NCBI RefSeq assembly: GCF_012030425.1
Contig: NZ_JAAUVN010000001.1
Location: forward strand, 1 to 64,000
Length of the DNA stretch: 64,000 nt
Direction: 5' to 3'
From: Sphingobacterium sp. B16(2022)
GTDB lineage: Bacteria; Bacteroidota; Bacteroidia; Sphingobacteriales; Sphingobacteriaceae
The notes under the pieces are model-generated. The model was not told the origin of the DNA. It saw nothing but the letters and a program-made list of their open reading frames with translations, and ran no database searches. Of the stretch, positions 1 through 8,427 are shown one piece after another; the first letter of the stretch is position 1; each line of letters opens with the position of its first letter. A program made the position numbers and the translations under genes.

Positions 1-127
1 ATTATATCTCCTATTACAATAATCAACGGATAAAACTAAATTTAAATGGAATGAGCCCGACAGAATATCGAGCTCATTATTACAAATCTAATTAACTAAA
101 TTTGTCCAATATTTTGGGGGCAGTCCA
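1..127 (+). mobile_element. 3' end of an IS3-family insertion sequence
   Basis: The first 95 bases encode the C-terminus of an IS3-type OrfB transposase. Eight bases after its stop lies the sequence tgtccaatattttggggg followed by cagtcca (103-127). It has the look of a terminal inverted repeat of this family, with a G-rich block and a terminal CA. The left end lies outside the window, so the repeat cannot be confirmed by pairing. The following tta (128-130) could be a 3-bp target duplication. Confidence 0.75.
3..95 (+). CDS. IS3-family transposase OrfB, C-terminal fragment
   Basis: The frame is open from the left window edge to a TAA at 93-95 and gives 30 residues. They contain YYNNQRIKLNLNGMSPTEYR, the typical end of IS3/IS150-group OrfB integrases (a YYN-x-RI segment, then GMSPxEYR). 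The DDE catalytic domain would lie upstream, outside the window. The fragment is followed directly by the putative right inverted repeat, so the element is probably complete at this end. Whether the whole element is intact cannot be judged here. Confidence 0.8.
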   Translation, partial: YISYYNNQRIKLNLNGMSPTEYRAHYYKSN

Positions 128-166
128 TTAAAGACAGCCTCTTCTTTTTATGTGGACTATAAAAGT

Positions 167-1372
167 TTATGCTAATTTGCCTAATGCTTCTTTGATACGT
201 CTTAAAGCTTCTACTAAGCTTTCATCAGATGCAGCATATGACAGACGGATGTATTTGTCATTTCCAAATGAATCACCACCAACTGTTGCGACATGACCTA
301 CATTTAATAGGTATAGAGCTAAGTCAGATGAATTGTTGATTACATTTCCATTCTCATCTTTTTTTCCAAAGAAAGAACTGATTTCTGGGAAGAAATAGAA
401 AGCGCCTTCAGGTAAGTTTGTTTTAACTCCTGGAATTGCGGATAATAGATCATAAACCAGTTGACGACGACGAGCAAATGCTTCTTTCATTTTATTTACG
501 GATGCTAATCCTTGTTCATAAGCAACGATTCCTGCACGTTGTGATATCGAACATGTTCCCGATGTCGTTTGTCCTTGTAATTTGTCATTTGCGGCAGCGA
601 TCTCTTTATTACAAGCAATATAACCTAATCTCCATCCGGTCATTGCAAATGCTTTGGAGAAACCGTTAATGATAATCACACGGTCTTTAATGCTATCAAA
701 TTGAGCGATAGATTCATGTTTGTCTACAAAATTGATATGTTCATAGATTTCATCTGATAAGATAAATACCTGTGGATGTTTTTCAAATACTTTTGCCAAA
801 GCAGCTAACTCATCTTTACTATACACCGTACCTGTAGGGTTATTTGGTGATGAGAACATGAACAATTTAGTTTTAGGCGTGATAGCAGCCTCAAGTTGCT
901 CAGGAGTTATTTTAAAGTTATTATCGATTTCAGTATTGATAAAAACCGATTTTCCTTCAGCTAAAACAACCATTTCTGAATAAGAAACCCAGTATGGGGT
1001 GGGTATTACAACTTCATCACCAGGATTAACAAGTGTTAAAATAACATTTGATAAAGACTGTTTTGCACCTGTAGAAACTACGATTTGAGAGATGTCATAA
1101 TCAAGATTATTTTCAATCTTCAATTTATTCACAATAGCCTGACGTAATTCTGGGTATCCCGGAACTGGCGAGTAACGTGTCCAATTTTCGTCTAAAGCTA
1201 CCTTAGCAGCTTCTTTAACGTGGTCAGGAGTATTGAAATCTGGTTCGCCAACACTTAAGCTGATAACATTAACGCCTTTTGCGGCTAATTCGCGACCAAG
1301 CTTAGTCATTTTAAGCGTAGCCGACTCGGATAAATTGTTTATCCTATCTGATAAATATGATTGTGTGCTCAT
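167..1372 (-). CDS. aspC: Aspartate aminotransferase (class I, PLP-dependent)
   Basis: This 401-residue cytosolic enzyme should interconvert aspartate and 2-oxoglutarate with oxaloacetate and glutamate. It is a fold-type I PLP enzyme of the Ib-like subgroup, judged by length and by SVGEPDFNTP near residue 40. Visible motifs are SSPNNPTG (about 174-181), SDEIYEH with Asp207 and Tyr210, and the Schiff-base lysine Lys240 in NGFSKAFAMTGWRLGY. The Ib group includes enzymes with extra prephenate or aromatic activity, so the exact substrate range is inferred. It stands alone, divergent from the CDF transporter. A TATCTTTG box ends only 7 nt before the ATG, so the mRNA may be almost leaderless. The N-terminus matches the usual start of the family in this phylum. 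Confidence 0.93.
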   Translation of the reverse strand: MSTQSYLSDRINNLSESATLKMTKLGRELAAKGVNVISLSVGEPDFNTPDHVKEAAKVALDENWTRYSPVPGYPELRQAIVNKLKIENNLDYDISQIVVSTGAKQSLSNVILTLVNPGDEVVIPTPYWVSYSEMVVLAEGKSVFINTEIDNNFKITPEQLEAAITPKTKLFMFSSPNNPTGTVYSKDELAALAKVFEKHPQVFILSDEIYEHINFVDKHESIAQFDSIKDRVIIINGFSKAFAMTGWRLGYIACNKEIAAANDKLQGQTTSGTCSISQRAGIVAYEQGLASVNKMKEAFARRRQLVYDLLSAIPGVKTNLPEGAFYFFPEISSFFGKKDENGNVINNSSDLALYLLNVGHVATVGGDSFGNDKYIRLSYAASDESLVEALRRIKEALGKLA

Positions 1373-1379
1373 GGTAAGA

Positions 1380-1387
1380 CAAAGATA
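1380..1387 (-). promoter_or_regulatory. -7 promoter box of aspC (TATCTTTG)
   Basis: The minus strand reads TATCTTTG here, matching the Bacteroidota consensus TAnnTTTG. The box ends 7 nt before the aspC ATG, so transcription should start at or within a few bases of the start codon. No good TTTG -33 box lies at 19-21 nt spacing. Confidence 0.5.
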
Positions 1388-1682
1388 TTATTTAGAATGC
1401 AAATAATACTTTAATTTCTTGAAAAAAGACAAACGATTGCTTCTTTTTTGCTGAAAATATGTAAAATTATTAAGATTTTGATTGCTTTGGAGTAACACTT
1501 ATTCTAATCTTTCATTTCGTATATTTCCGATGTTACCATCTCAGAAATTTACTATAAATTTTATAATGATAATTCTGCTTAGCATTGATCACCATTTCAT
1601 TTGTTAGTCCGTATAAACGTAAAAGAGTATGCTAAAAGATTAGTAGTTTCAAACTAAAAAGGAAATCGTAGCGTTATATGAC

Positions 1683-1690
1683 TACCTTTG
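1683..1690 (+). promoter_or_regulatory. -7 promoter box of the CDF transporter (TACCTTTG)
   Basis: TACCTTTG matches TAnnTTTG exactly and lies 21 nt before the ATG at 1712, giving a short 5' leader. I found no convincing -33 box. Confidence 0.5.
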
Positions 1691-1711
1691 TCGCGAAAAT
1701 AAAGTAATATT

Positions 1712-2689
1712 ATGTCTAAGCAAAAAAGATTAGTTCTGCTATCCCTTTTGACAGGGCTGGGATTGATGATCATCAAATTTGTCGCGTATTTCCTTACTGC
1801 TTCCAATGCTATTTTCACCGATGCTGCGGAAAGTATTGTCAATGTCATTGCCTCAAGTTTTGCTTTCTATAGTATTTATTTAGCCGCTCAACCTAAAGAT
1901 AACAATCATCCGTATGGCCATGGAAAAGTTGAATTCTTTTCTGTTTTCTTGGAAGGGGGACTTATTTTTATAGCCGGATCAATCATATTAGTAAAAGGAT
2001 TTTATAATATCTTTTTCCCATCTACATTATCAAATTTGGAAGAAGGGATCGGTTTAGTTTCTGTTACGGCCCTGATTAATTTTATAATTGGATTCTACAT
2101 CATGAAAAGAGGGCGAGCATTGGGTTCTCTTACATTGGAAGCCGACGGTAAACATCTACAAGTTGATGCCTATAGTACAATAGGCCTAGTAGTCGGTCTT
2201 ATTCTTATGAAATTAACAGGCTTAAAGTGGATCGATATTGCTATTTCTTTTGTCTTGGGCACTTTTATTTTATATAATGGGTATAAATTGTTACGTCAGT
2301 CAGTGGGTGGACTTATGGATGAGTCAGATGTAGATCTTGTAAAAGAAGTCGTTCAAGTTTTGCAGGAAAACCGTCATACAGATTGGATTGATATACACAA
2401 TCTGCGTGTCCAACGATATGGCAATGAATTGCATGTAGATTGTCACTTGACACTTCCGAATTATTATTCTTTAATTAAAGTACACGATGAAATCTCGATT
2501 TTAGATAAAATAGTTAATACCAAAATGTCTGTTGAAACCGAGTTTTTTATTCACGCAGATCCATGCCTCCCTGAATGTTGCAGCTACTGTCAGGTAAAAG
2601 ACTGTCCGATAAGATCGCAAGAGTTTACAGTTGAGATTGAATGGCAAGTCGAAAACGTCACAGCAAATCGAAAACATTTTTTATCTTAA
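1712..2689 (+). CDS. Cation diffusion facilitator (CDF) metal exporter
   Basis: This 325-residue inner-membrane transporter of the CDF/FieF type should exchange divalent cations (Zn, Fe, Cd or Mn) for protons. The TM2 metal site is seen as TDAAES (Asp37), followed by the loop HPYGHGK (66-72). The TM5 site is seen as His148 and Asp152 in an HxxxD pattern. The cytoplasmic C-terminal domain (about 205-285) contains HNLRVQRYGNELHVD. Unusually, the protein continues into a cysteine-rich tail with Cys285, 289, 290, 293 and 298 (C-x3-CC-x2-C-x4-C), which could bind metal. The metal specificity cannot be told from sequence. It appears monocistronic, with its own -7 box. Confidence 0.9.
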   Translation: MSKQKRLVLLSLLTGLGLMIIKFVAYFLTASNAIFTDAAESIVNVIASSFAFYSIYLAAQPKDNNHPYGHGKVEFFSVFLEGGLIFIAGSIILVKGFYNIFFPSTLSNLEEGIGLVSVTALINFIIGFYIMKRGRALGSLTLEADGKHLQVDAYSTIGLVVGLILMKLTGLKWIDIAISFVLGTFILYNGYKLLRQSVGGLMDESDVDLVKEVVQVLQENRHTDWIDIHNLRVQRYGNELHVDCHLTLPNYYSLIKVHDEISILDKIVNTKMSVETEFFIHADPCLPECCSYCQVKDCPIRSQEFTVEIEWQVENVTANRKHFLS

Positions 2690-2755
2690 TCGATAAATCA
2701 TGAAATTATGTGCATAAATAGGGGAGAGCTTAGCCTAAATGTCTGTCAAAAAAAG

Positions 2756-2763
2756 TATCTTTG
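2756..2763 (+). promoter_or_regulatory. -7 promoter box of lepA-folD (TATCTTTG)
   Basis: TATCTTTG matches the Bacteroidota -7 consensus and sits 30 nt before the lepA ATG. No TTTG is present at the expected -33 position. Confidence 0.5.
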
Positions 2764-2793
2764 CTTTTTAGAAACGATTTTTAAAAATCCTAT

Positions 2794-4584
2794 ATGAAGC
2801 ACATACGTAATTTCTGTATCATCGCACACATTGATCACGGTAAAAGTACATTAGCCGATCGATTATTGGAGTACACTAACACCATTACACAACGTGAAGC
2901 GCAGGCACAATTACTAGATAATATGGATTTGGAACGTGAACGTGGTATTACCATAAAGAGTCACGCGATCCAGATGAACTATATACAAGACGGTCAAGAG
3001 TATATTTTAAATTTAATTGATACTCCTGGACACGTCGATTTTTCTTATGAAGTATCACGTTCCATTGCTGCCTGTGAAGGAGCCTTGTTAATTGTAGATG
3101 CTTCTCAAGGTATACAAGCACAAACAATCTCGAATCTTTATTTAGCATTAGAACATGATTTAGAGATTATTCCAATTTTAAATAAGATGGATCTTCCTGG
3201 TGCTATGCCAGAGGAAGTGAAAGACCAGATCATTGATTTAATTGGTGGTAACCGTGAAGATATTATTCCAGCATCTGGTAAAACAGGTCTTGGTATCCCT
3301 GATATCTTAAGAGCCATTGTAGCGCGGGTTCCTGCACCACTAGGTGATCCAACAGCTCCTTTACAGGCTTTGATTTTCGATTCAGTTTATAACTCTTTCC
3401 GTGGTATCATGGCCTATTTCAAAGTTGAAAATGGTGAGATCCGTAAAGGTGATAAAGTGAAATTTGTTGCTACAGGAAAGGAATATTCTGCGGATGAGAT
3501 CGGAACTTTGAAATTAAATCAAGTTGCTAAAGATGTCGTTAGAACAGGTGATGTTGGATACATCATCTCCGGGATTAAGGAAGCACGTGAAGTAAAAGTT
3601 GGCGATACGATCACTCATAAGGAAAGACCTTGTGATGGTGCTATTCAAGGATTTGAAGAAGTAAAACCAATGGTTTTTGCCGGAATATATCCTGTTGATA
3701 CAGAAGATTACGAAGAGTTACGTGAATCTATGCACCGTTTGCAATTGAATGACGCATCTTTAGTGTTTGAACCAGAGTCTTCAGCAGCGCTAGGTTTTGG
3801 ATTCCGTTGTGGATTCTTAGGAATGCTTCATATGGAGATTATCCAAGAGCGTCTTGAGCGTGAGTTTGATATGACTGTTATCACAACTGTTCCCAACGTA
3901 TCTTACAAAGCGTATTTAACAAAAGATAATGAAGAAGTTCAGGTTCATAACCCATCCGATTTACCAGATCCGAGTAAATTAGATGCTATTGAGGAACCTT
4001 ATATTAAAGCAAATATCATTACTAAATCTGATTTCGTAGGACCGATTATGTCTTTATGTATCCAAAAACGTGGTGCAATCATTAATCAGTCATATTTAAC
4101 TTCAGACCGTGTTGAATTGGTATTTGAGATGCCAATGGGTGAAATTGTATTTGATTTTTATGATAAGTTAAAAACGATTTCCAAGGGCTATGCTTCTTTT
4201 GATTATACACAGATAGGTTACCGTCAATCGGATTTGGTCCGTTTGGATATCCGTTTAAATGATGAACCTGTAGATGCATTGTCATCTCTGATTCACAGAA
4301 GTAATGCATATGACTTTGGTAAGAAAATTTGTGAAAAATTAAAAGAATTACTACCTCGCCAACAGTTTGAAATTCGTATCCAAGCATCTATTGGAATGAA
4401 AATTATTGCCCGTGAGACAATTTCTGCTTTACGTAAAGATGTAACAGCAAAATGTTATGGCGGTGATATTTCTCGTAAGCGTAAGCTTTTGGAAAAGCAG
4501 AAAAAAGGTAAAAAACGAATGCGTCAAGTAGGTAACGTTGAAATACCGCAATCGGCATTTATGGCTGTACTGAAATTAGATTAG
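2794..4584 (+). CDS. lepA: Elongation factor 4 (LepA) GTPase
   Basis: LepA/EF4 is a ribosome-associated translational GTPase that back-translocates or remodels stalled ribosomes and helps ribosome assembly. At 596 residues it has the normal length. The G domain shows G1 AHIDHGKS (11-18), G3 DTPGH and G4 NKMD. It is followed by the EF-G-like domains II, III and V and the LepA-specific C-terminal domain, which ends in the basic stretch around [17 protein letters not shown]. It lies 28 bp before folD in the same direction, so the two are probably co-transcribed from the box at 2756-2763. Confidence 0.97.
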   Translation: MKHIRNFCIIAHIDHGKSTLADRLLEYTNTITQREAQAQLLDNMDLERERGITIKSHAIQMNYIQDGQEYILNLIDTPGHVDFSYEVSRSIAACEGALLIVDASQGIQAQTISNLYLALEHDLEIIPILNKMDLPGAMPEEVKDQIIDLIGGNREDIIPASGKTGLGIPDILRAIVARVPAPLGDPTAPLQALIFDSVYNSFRGIMAYFKVENGEIRKGDKVKFVATGKEYSADEIGTLKLNQVAKDVVRTGDVGYIISGIKEAREVKVGDTITHKERPCDGAIQGFEEVKPMVFAGIYPVDTEDYEELRESMHRLQLNDASLVFEPESSAALGFGFRCGFLGMLHMEIIQERLEREFDMTVITTVPNVSYKAYLTKDNEEVQVHNPSDLPDPSKLDAIEEPYIKANIITKSDFVGPIMSLCIQKRGAIINQSYLTSDRVELVFEMPMGEIVFDFYDKLKTISKGYASFDYTQIGYRQSDLVRLDIRLNDEPVDALSSLIHRSNAYDFGKKICEKLKELLPRQQFEIRIQASIGMKIIARETISALRKDVTAKCYGGDISRKRKLLEKQKKGKKRMRQVGNVEIPQSAFMAVLKLD

Positions 4585-4612
4585 AAACTTAAAAAATCCT
4601 ATTCCTATAAAA

Positions 4613-5500
4613 ATGAATTTATTAGACGGTAAACTCGTATCAGCTAAAATCAAAGAAGATATCAAAAAAGATACAGCTGATTTTACAGCGCAAGCTGGAC
4701 GTAAACCTCATTTAGTGGCTATCCTAGTTGGAAACGACGGAGGTAGTGAAACTTATGTGGCGAGTAAAATGCGTAATTGTGAATTGGTAGGTTTTGAATC
4801 TACTAATATTCGTTACGATGTTGATGTGACTGAAGAACAATTGATCGCGAAAATTCAAGAAATAAATGCGGATGCAAATATTGACGGTTTGATCGTGCAG
4901 TTACCACTTCCAAAGCATATCGATCCCGATAAAATAACTGAAGCAATAGATTACCGAAAAGATGTAGATGGTTTTCATCCCATCAATTTGGGCAGAATGC
5001 AACGAAATCTTCCTTGCTTTATCCCAGCAACACCTTATGGTATTATGTTGATGCTGGATCATTATAAAATTGAAACTGCAGGTAAACATGCAGTGGTGGT
5101 AGGTAGAAGTAATATCGTTGGTTCACCAATGAGTATTCTTTTAGCACGAAACTCTAATCCAGGTAACTGCACAGTTACCTTAACACATAGTCGTACAAAA
5201 GACCTTAAAACAGAAGTTTTACGTGCGGATATTATTGTTGCTGCAATTGGGAAGAAAAACTTTGTTACTGCAGATATGGTGAAGGATGGCGCAGTTGTAA
5301 TTGATGTAGGTATTAATAGAGAAGACTCAACAGAAACAAAATCTGGCTTTAAATTATATGGAGATGTAGATTTTGAGCAAGTCGCTCCTAAAGCTTCATG
5401 GATAACTCCTGTACCTGGAGGAGTGGGCTTGATGACGATTGTAGGATTACTTAAGAATACACTAGAAGCGGCAAAAGGCACAATTTATCCTAAAGCATAA
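4613..5500 (+). CDS. folD: Methylenetetrahydrofolate dehydrogenase/cyclohydrolase (FolD)
   Basis: This bifunctional cytosolic enzyme converts 5,10-methylene-THF to 10-formyl-THF using NADP(H), feeding purine and formyl-Met-tRNA synthesis. At 295 residues it is of normal length. The catalytic motif [13 protein letters not shown] carries Tyr48 and Lys52. [10 protein letters not shown] marks the Rossmann nucleotide-binding domain, and the C-terminal signature [11 protein letters not shown] is intact. The start ATG is preceded by an A-rich region, as usual in this phylum. It follows lepA by 28 bp. No clear terminator with a T-tract follows; a hairpin lies at 5517-5537. Confidence 0.96.
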   Translation: MNLLDGKLVSAKIKEDIKKDTADFTAQAGRKPHLVAILVGNDGGSETYVASKMRNCELVGFESTNIRYDVDVTEEQLIAKIQEINADANIDGLIVQLPLPKHIDPDKITEAIDYRKDVDGFHPINLGRMQRNLPCFIPATPYGIMLMLDHYKIETAGKHAVVVGRSNIVGSPMSILLARNSNPGNCTVTLTHSRTKDLKTEVLRADIIVAAIGKKNFVTADMVKDGAVVIDVGINREDSTETKSGFKLYGDVDFEQVAPKASWITPVPGGVGLMTIVGLLKNTLEAAKGTIYPKA

Positions 5501-5516
5501 TTGGCATAAATATTGT

Positions 5517-5537
5517 TTGGTTAAATCTGTTAACCAA
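5517..5537. promoter_or_regulatory. Inverted repeat before the Ala/Lys-rich lipoprotein
   Basis: TTGGTTAA and TTAACCAA form a perfect 8-bp stem around a 5-nt spacer, 13 nt before the ATG of the lipoprotein gene. There is no T-tract on the plus strand, so it is not a standard terminator. It could be a protein-binding operator or an mRNA 5' hairpin. Function is unknown. Confidence 0.35.
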
Positions 5538-5550
5538 AAAAATATACGAA

Positions 5551-6039
5551 ATGAAAAAAGTTGCATTTTTAGCATTATTCGCAGGAGTTTCATTAACTTT
5601 TGCGGCTTGTAATAACACGCCAAAAGAAGATAAAAATAGTGATGGAGAAGTCACAGTCGGAGAAAAGTTAGATAATTCTCTTGATAGTTTAGATAAACAT
5701 GCAGACGTTGCTGCAGCTGATGCGAAAGCTAAATATGAGCAAGCTCAAAAAGATCTAGATGCTGCAATAGCAAAAGGAGATAAGAAAGCTGAAGAAGCTG
5801 CACGTAAAACGGTAGATGAGACAAAAACTGCTTGGGAAAAAATTACTGCAGGTACTGCTAAAGTAGCGGGAGATGTTGAAGAAGGCGTTAAGGATGCCGC
5901 CCATGCAACTGGTCATGCTATCGATAAAGCTGCTGACGCAACAGCTAAAGCTGGAAAATCTGCAGTTGAAGGTACTAAAGATGCAGCTAAAGCTGTAGGT
6001 GACAAAGCCAAAAAAGTTGGTGAAGCATTGAAAAACTAA
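5551..6039 (+). CDS. Alanine/lysine-rich lipoprotein with LEA-like helices
   Basis: This 162-residue protein has a lipoprotein signal peptide (MKK, hydrophobic core, then TFAAC with Cys20). The mature part is almost entirely Ala, Lys, Asp, Glu, Gly and Thr. It is arranged as amphipathic segments such as KAKYEQAQKDLDAAIAKGDKK and repeats of DAAxAxGxAxDKAAD type. That composition recalls group-3 LEA or coiled-coil stress lipoproteins. Residues 1-20 would target it to the envelope; facing and partner are unknown. I do not recognise a named family. A desiccation or envelope-stress role is only an inference from composition. It is followed by a strong bidirectional terminator. Confidence 0.75.
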   Translation: MKKVAFLALFAGVSLTFAACNNTPKEDKNSDGEVTVGEKLDNSLDSLDKHADVAAADAKAKYEQAQKDLDAAIAKGDKKAEEAARKTVDETKTAWEKITAGTAKVAGDVEEGVKDAAHATGHAIDKAADATAKAGKSAVEGTKDAAKAVGDKAKKVGEALKN

Positions 6040-6060
6040 ATCGAAATAAGATTTTAATAA

Positions 6061-6091
6061 AAAAGCCTTTCAGAAATTCTGAAAGGCTTTT
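6061..6091. terminator. Bidirectional terminator between lipoprotein gene and hisD
   Basis: A 13-bp perfect stem (6061-6073 with 6079-6091) has an AAATT loop, A-tracts on the left and T-tracts on the right. It serves both converging transcription units. Confidence 0.9.
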
Positions 6092-6108
6092 CTTTTGATT
6101 TGAAATTT

Positions 6109-7398
6109 TTAATTTTCCTTTCGAATGGTAACAGCATTCTTATGTGCATGAAGTCCCTCTAATTCTGCTAAGATCTCCACAGTAGAACCAATATTAAGTA
6201 GTCCTTCCGGACTTATATGTTGGAAAGTAATCTTTTTTACAAATGAATCTACAGATACACCTGAATAGGATCTTGCATATCCTGATGTGGGTAAAGTATG
6301 GTTTGTTCCAGAAGCATAATCTCCCGCACTTTCAGGCGTTAAGTGTCCTAAAAAGACAGAACCTGCATTTAAAATAAGACGAACAAGACGTTCCCATTGA
6401 TCGGTTTCTAGGATCAGATGTTCTGGTGCATAATAATTACTAAACGCCAGTGCCTCATTTAAATCAGTTGCTAACACCGCATAGGAGTTCTCGATTGCTT
6501 TGCTTGCTAATTCAAAACGGGGTAAAATAGCAAGTTGCTTTTCTAATTCAAGATTTACAGCTTCAATAATATCTTTGGAAGTTGCTACCAGTACAGCCTG
6601 ACTGTCCGCACCATGTTCAGCTTGAGCTAATAGATCTGCAGCTACATAAGCAGGTGTGGCAGTTTCATCAGCAATTACTAAAACTTCAGATGGACCAGCA
6701 GGCATGTCGATACTTACATTGGCCATACCTTGAACAATGCTTTTTGCTTTTGTCACAAATTGATTGCCAGGTCCAAATATTTTATCAACTTTAGGGATCG
6801 TTTCCGATCCAAAAGCCATTGCCGCTATAGCTTGAGCACCACCGACAAGGTAAATGCGTTCGATTTTTAATAATTTGAGACAATAGGCTACGAAACCGTT
6901 TATTTTTCCACTTTTTTGGGGAGGAGAACAAACGATGATTTCTTTACATCCCGCAATTCGCGCCGGTACACCTAACATTAATAGTGTACTTGGTAGAACA
7001 GCGGAGCCTCCCGGTATATAAAGACCGACTTTTTCAATAGGACGGTTCTCCCGCCAGCATTTTACACCTATCGTGGTCTCTACAACTCGCTCACGCTTTA
7101 CTTGTGAAGAGTGGAATTTATGAATATTCTGGAACGCAATTTCTAAAGCCCTTTGTTGTTCGCGATTAATCGTTGATGCCAGTGCGTCAATATCGTTAGC
7201 ATCAAGGTAAAGTTTTTCTAATTCAACTTTGTCAAATTGTTGTGCATAGCTAATCAAAGCTTTATCACCATTTTGACGAACTTCTTGTATAATATCTAAG
7301 ACAGTATCTTGGATAGCATGCGAAGGATCAGTATTACGCGTTGTTAATTCCTGTAATTCAATGGGATTTAACTGAGCATATTCAAAAGTTTTAAGCAT
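6109..7398 (-). CDS. hisD: Histidinol dehydrogenase (HisD)
   Basis: HisD performs the last two steps of histidine synthesis, oxidising L-histidinol to L-histidine with two NAD+. At 429 residues it has normal length. The zinc-site region AQAEHGADSQ and the catalytic Glu-His pair in NYYAPEHLILETD are intact, as is GPGNQFVTKAK. It starts 35 bp after hisG in the same direction and is followed at once by a bidirectional terminator. The his transcription unit here is therefore only hisG-hisD, and the remaining his genes must lie elsewhere. Expression should depend on the attenuator upstream of hisG. Confidence 0.96.
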   Translation of the reverse strand: MLKTFEYAQLNPIELQELTTRNTDPSHAIQDTVLDIIQEVRQNGDKALISYAQQFDKVELEKLYLDANDIDALASTINREQQRALEIAFQNIHKFHSSQVKRERVVETTIGVKCWRENRPIEKVGLYIPGGSAVLPSTLLMLGVPARIAGCKEIIVCSPPQKSGKINGFVAYCLKLLKIERIYLVGGAQAIAAMAFGSETIPKVDKIFGPGNQFVTKAKSIVQGMANVSIDMPAGPSEVLVIADETATPAYVAADLLAQAEHGADSQAVLVATSKDIIEAVNLELEKQLAILPRFELASKAIENSYAVLATDLNEALAFSNYYAPEHLILETDQWERLVRLILNAGSVFLGHLTPESAGDYASGTNHTLPTSGYARSYSGVSVDSFVKKITFQHISPEGLLNIGSTVEILAELEGLHAHKNAVTIRKEN

Positions 7399-7433
7399 GA
7401 TGAATTTTATTTTAAGCGCAGTGCGCTTATTAA

Positions 7434-8285
7434 CTACATAATAATTTTTTCGATCGGCATGACCACAATTCCTTGGGCACCTGCAGACTTTAGCTTGTTG
7501 ATCTTACCCCAGAAATCATCTTCTGAAATAACGGTATGAACGGCAACCCAACCTTCTTCTGCTAAAGGAACAACAGTCGGTGATTTTACACCATGTAAAA
7601 GACCTGTTATAGTAGGTAAATTAACTTTCTCAACATTCAGAACAACGTACTTAGTTTCTTTTGCCATTAACACCGACTGGATTCGCTGTAAAAGTTCTGC
7701 TAAGATTTCGTTATCCTCCAATCCTGGACGACCGATAAGAATTGCTTCAGACTTACGGACATCGGCAAACTGTTTTAATCCATTATTTTTAAGGGTTCCG
7801 CCCGTAGAGACAATATCACATATAGCGTCACTCAACCCTAAGCCAGGTGCAATTTCAACAGATCCTGATATCATCTGAATATCTGCCTCGATGCGGTATT
7901 CATCTAAAAATTTCTTTAAAATAACAGGATAAGAAGTTGCAATAGATTTTCCATTAAGATCTCTTAAATCTTTAATATCACTATCTTTTTGAACAGCTAG
8001 TTTTAAAGTACATTTTCCAAAACCGAGACGTTGTAGATAATTAACTTCAGATTCAGTTTCATCAATGACATTTTCACCAACTATTCCGAGATCAGCAATT
8101 CCTTGCTCTACATATCCTGGAATATCATCATCACGAAGGAAAAGAATTTCAAGAGGGAAATTGGAAACGGTTGTTATTAAAGAACTTTTATAATTTTCGA
8201 AGTCGAGACCACAGTTTTTAAGTAATTGAACTGATTTTTCGTTTAATCTACCCGATTTTTGGATAGCAATTTTAAGATTTTTCAA
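7434..8285 (-). CDS. hisG: ATP phosphoribosyltransferase, long form (HisG)
   Basis: HisG catalyses the first and committed step of histidine synthesis: ATP plus PRPP gives phosphoribosyl-ATP. At 283 residues it is the long, hexameric type. It has two periplasmic-binding-protein-like lobes and a C-terminal ACT-like regulatory domain (about 215-283) that binds histidine in this class. Visible motifs include IAIQKSGRLNEKSVQLL at the N-terminus and DIVSTGGTLKNNGL, which belongs to the PRPP-binding loop. No HisZ is needed by this form. It is the first gene after a His-rich leader peptide and terminator (8339-8427). Confidence 0.96.
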   Translation of the reverse strand: MKNLKIAIQKSGRLNEKSVQLLKNCGLDFENYKSSLITTVSNFPLEILFLRDDDIPGYVEQGIADLGIVGENVIDETESEVNYLQRLGFGKCTLKLAVQKDSDIKDLRDLNGKSIATSYPVILKKFLDEYRIEADIQMISGSVEIAPGLGLSDAICDIVSTGGTLKNNGLKQFADVRKSEAILIGRPGLEDNEILAELLQRIQSVLMAKETKYVVLNVEKVNLPTITGLLHGVKSPTVVPLAEEGWVAVHTVISEDDFWGKINKLKSAGAQGIVVMPIEKIIM

Positions 8286-8338
8286 AGCTTTATAATGTTA
8301 GCTGTAAATTATTAATAAATAGAAATCAAACACAAGGG

Positions 8339-8361
8339 AAAAAATGCTTCACGTAGAAACA
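8339..8361 (-). terminator. his attenuator terminator hairpin
   Basis: On the minus strand TGTTTC and GAAGCA form a 6-bp stem (one G-U pair) around TACGT, followed by six T. It begins 6 nt after the leader-peptide stop and 54 nt before hisG. The stem is short, as expected for a conditional terminator. The segment GCTCACG of the leader can pair with CGTGAAGC of the 3' arm (one bulged base), offering a competing structure. Confidence 0.65.
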
Positions 8362-8367
8362 CACTTA

Positions 8368-8427
8368 TTACATATCGCCGCAATGGCGATGATGCATATG
8401 AAAGTGATGTCCGTGAGCAAAAATCAT
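8368..8427 (-). CDS. hisL: his operon leader peptide (HisL-like)
   Basis: The short frame encodes MIFAHGHHFHMHHRHCGDM and a TAA stop. Seven of 19 residues are histidine, five of them within positions 7-13. It lies between a promoter that matches the phylum consensus and a terminator hairpin, directly upstream of hisG. This is the arrangement of classical ribosome-mediated his attenuation. When charged His-tRNA is scarce the ribosome should stall on the His codons and prevent terminator formation. The hairpin 8371-8394 overlaps the last His codons and the stop. The enterobacterial HisL has a run of seven His; here the codons are interspersed. Sequence context makes this assignment strong even though the peptide is very short. 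Confidence 0.85.
   Translation of the reverse strand: MIFAHGHHFHMHHRHCGDM
8371..8394 (-). promoter_or_regulatory. Leader hairpin of the his attenuator (pause/1:2 stem)
   Basis: On the minus strand CATCATCGCC and GGCGATATG pair (6 bp plus 3 bp across one bulge) around ATTGC. The 5' arm contains the last His codons of the leader peptide and the 3' arm reaches its ATG before the stop. A ribosome stalled on His codons would cover the 5' arm. Confidence 0.55.

Larger units (their letters stand above)
1373..1711. other. Divergent intergenic region, aspC / CDF transporter
   Basis: This 339-bp AT-rich stretch lies between two divergent genes. It holds a -7 box for each (1380-1387 on the minus strand, 1683-1690 on the plus strand). 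I see no further open frame, hairpin with a T-tract, or repeat in it. Confidence 0.7.

Noticed and set aside
5062..5481. 139-codon open frame antisense to folD
   Set aside because: Fully contained in the conserved folD gene; no family is recognisable and the opposite strand explains it.
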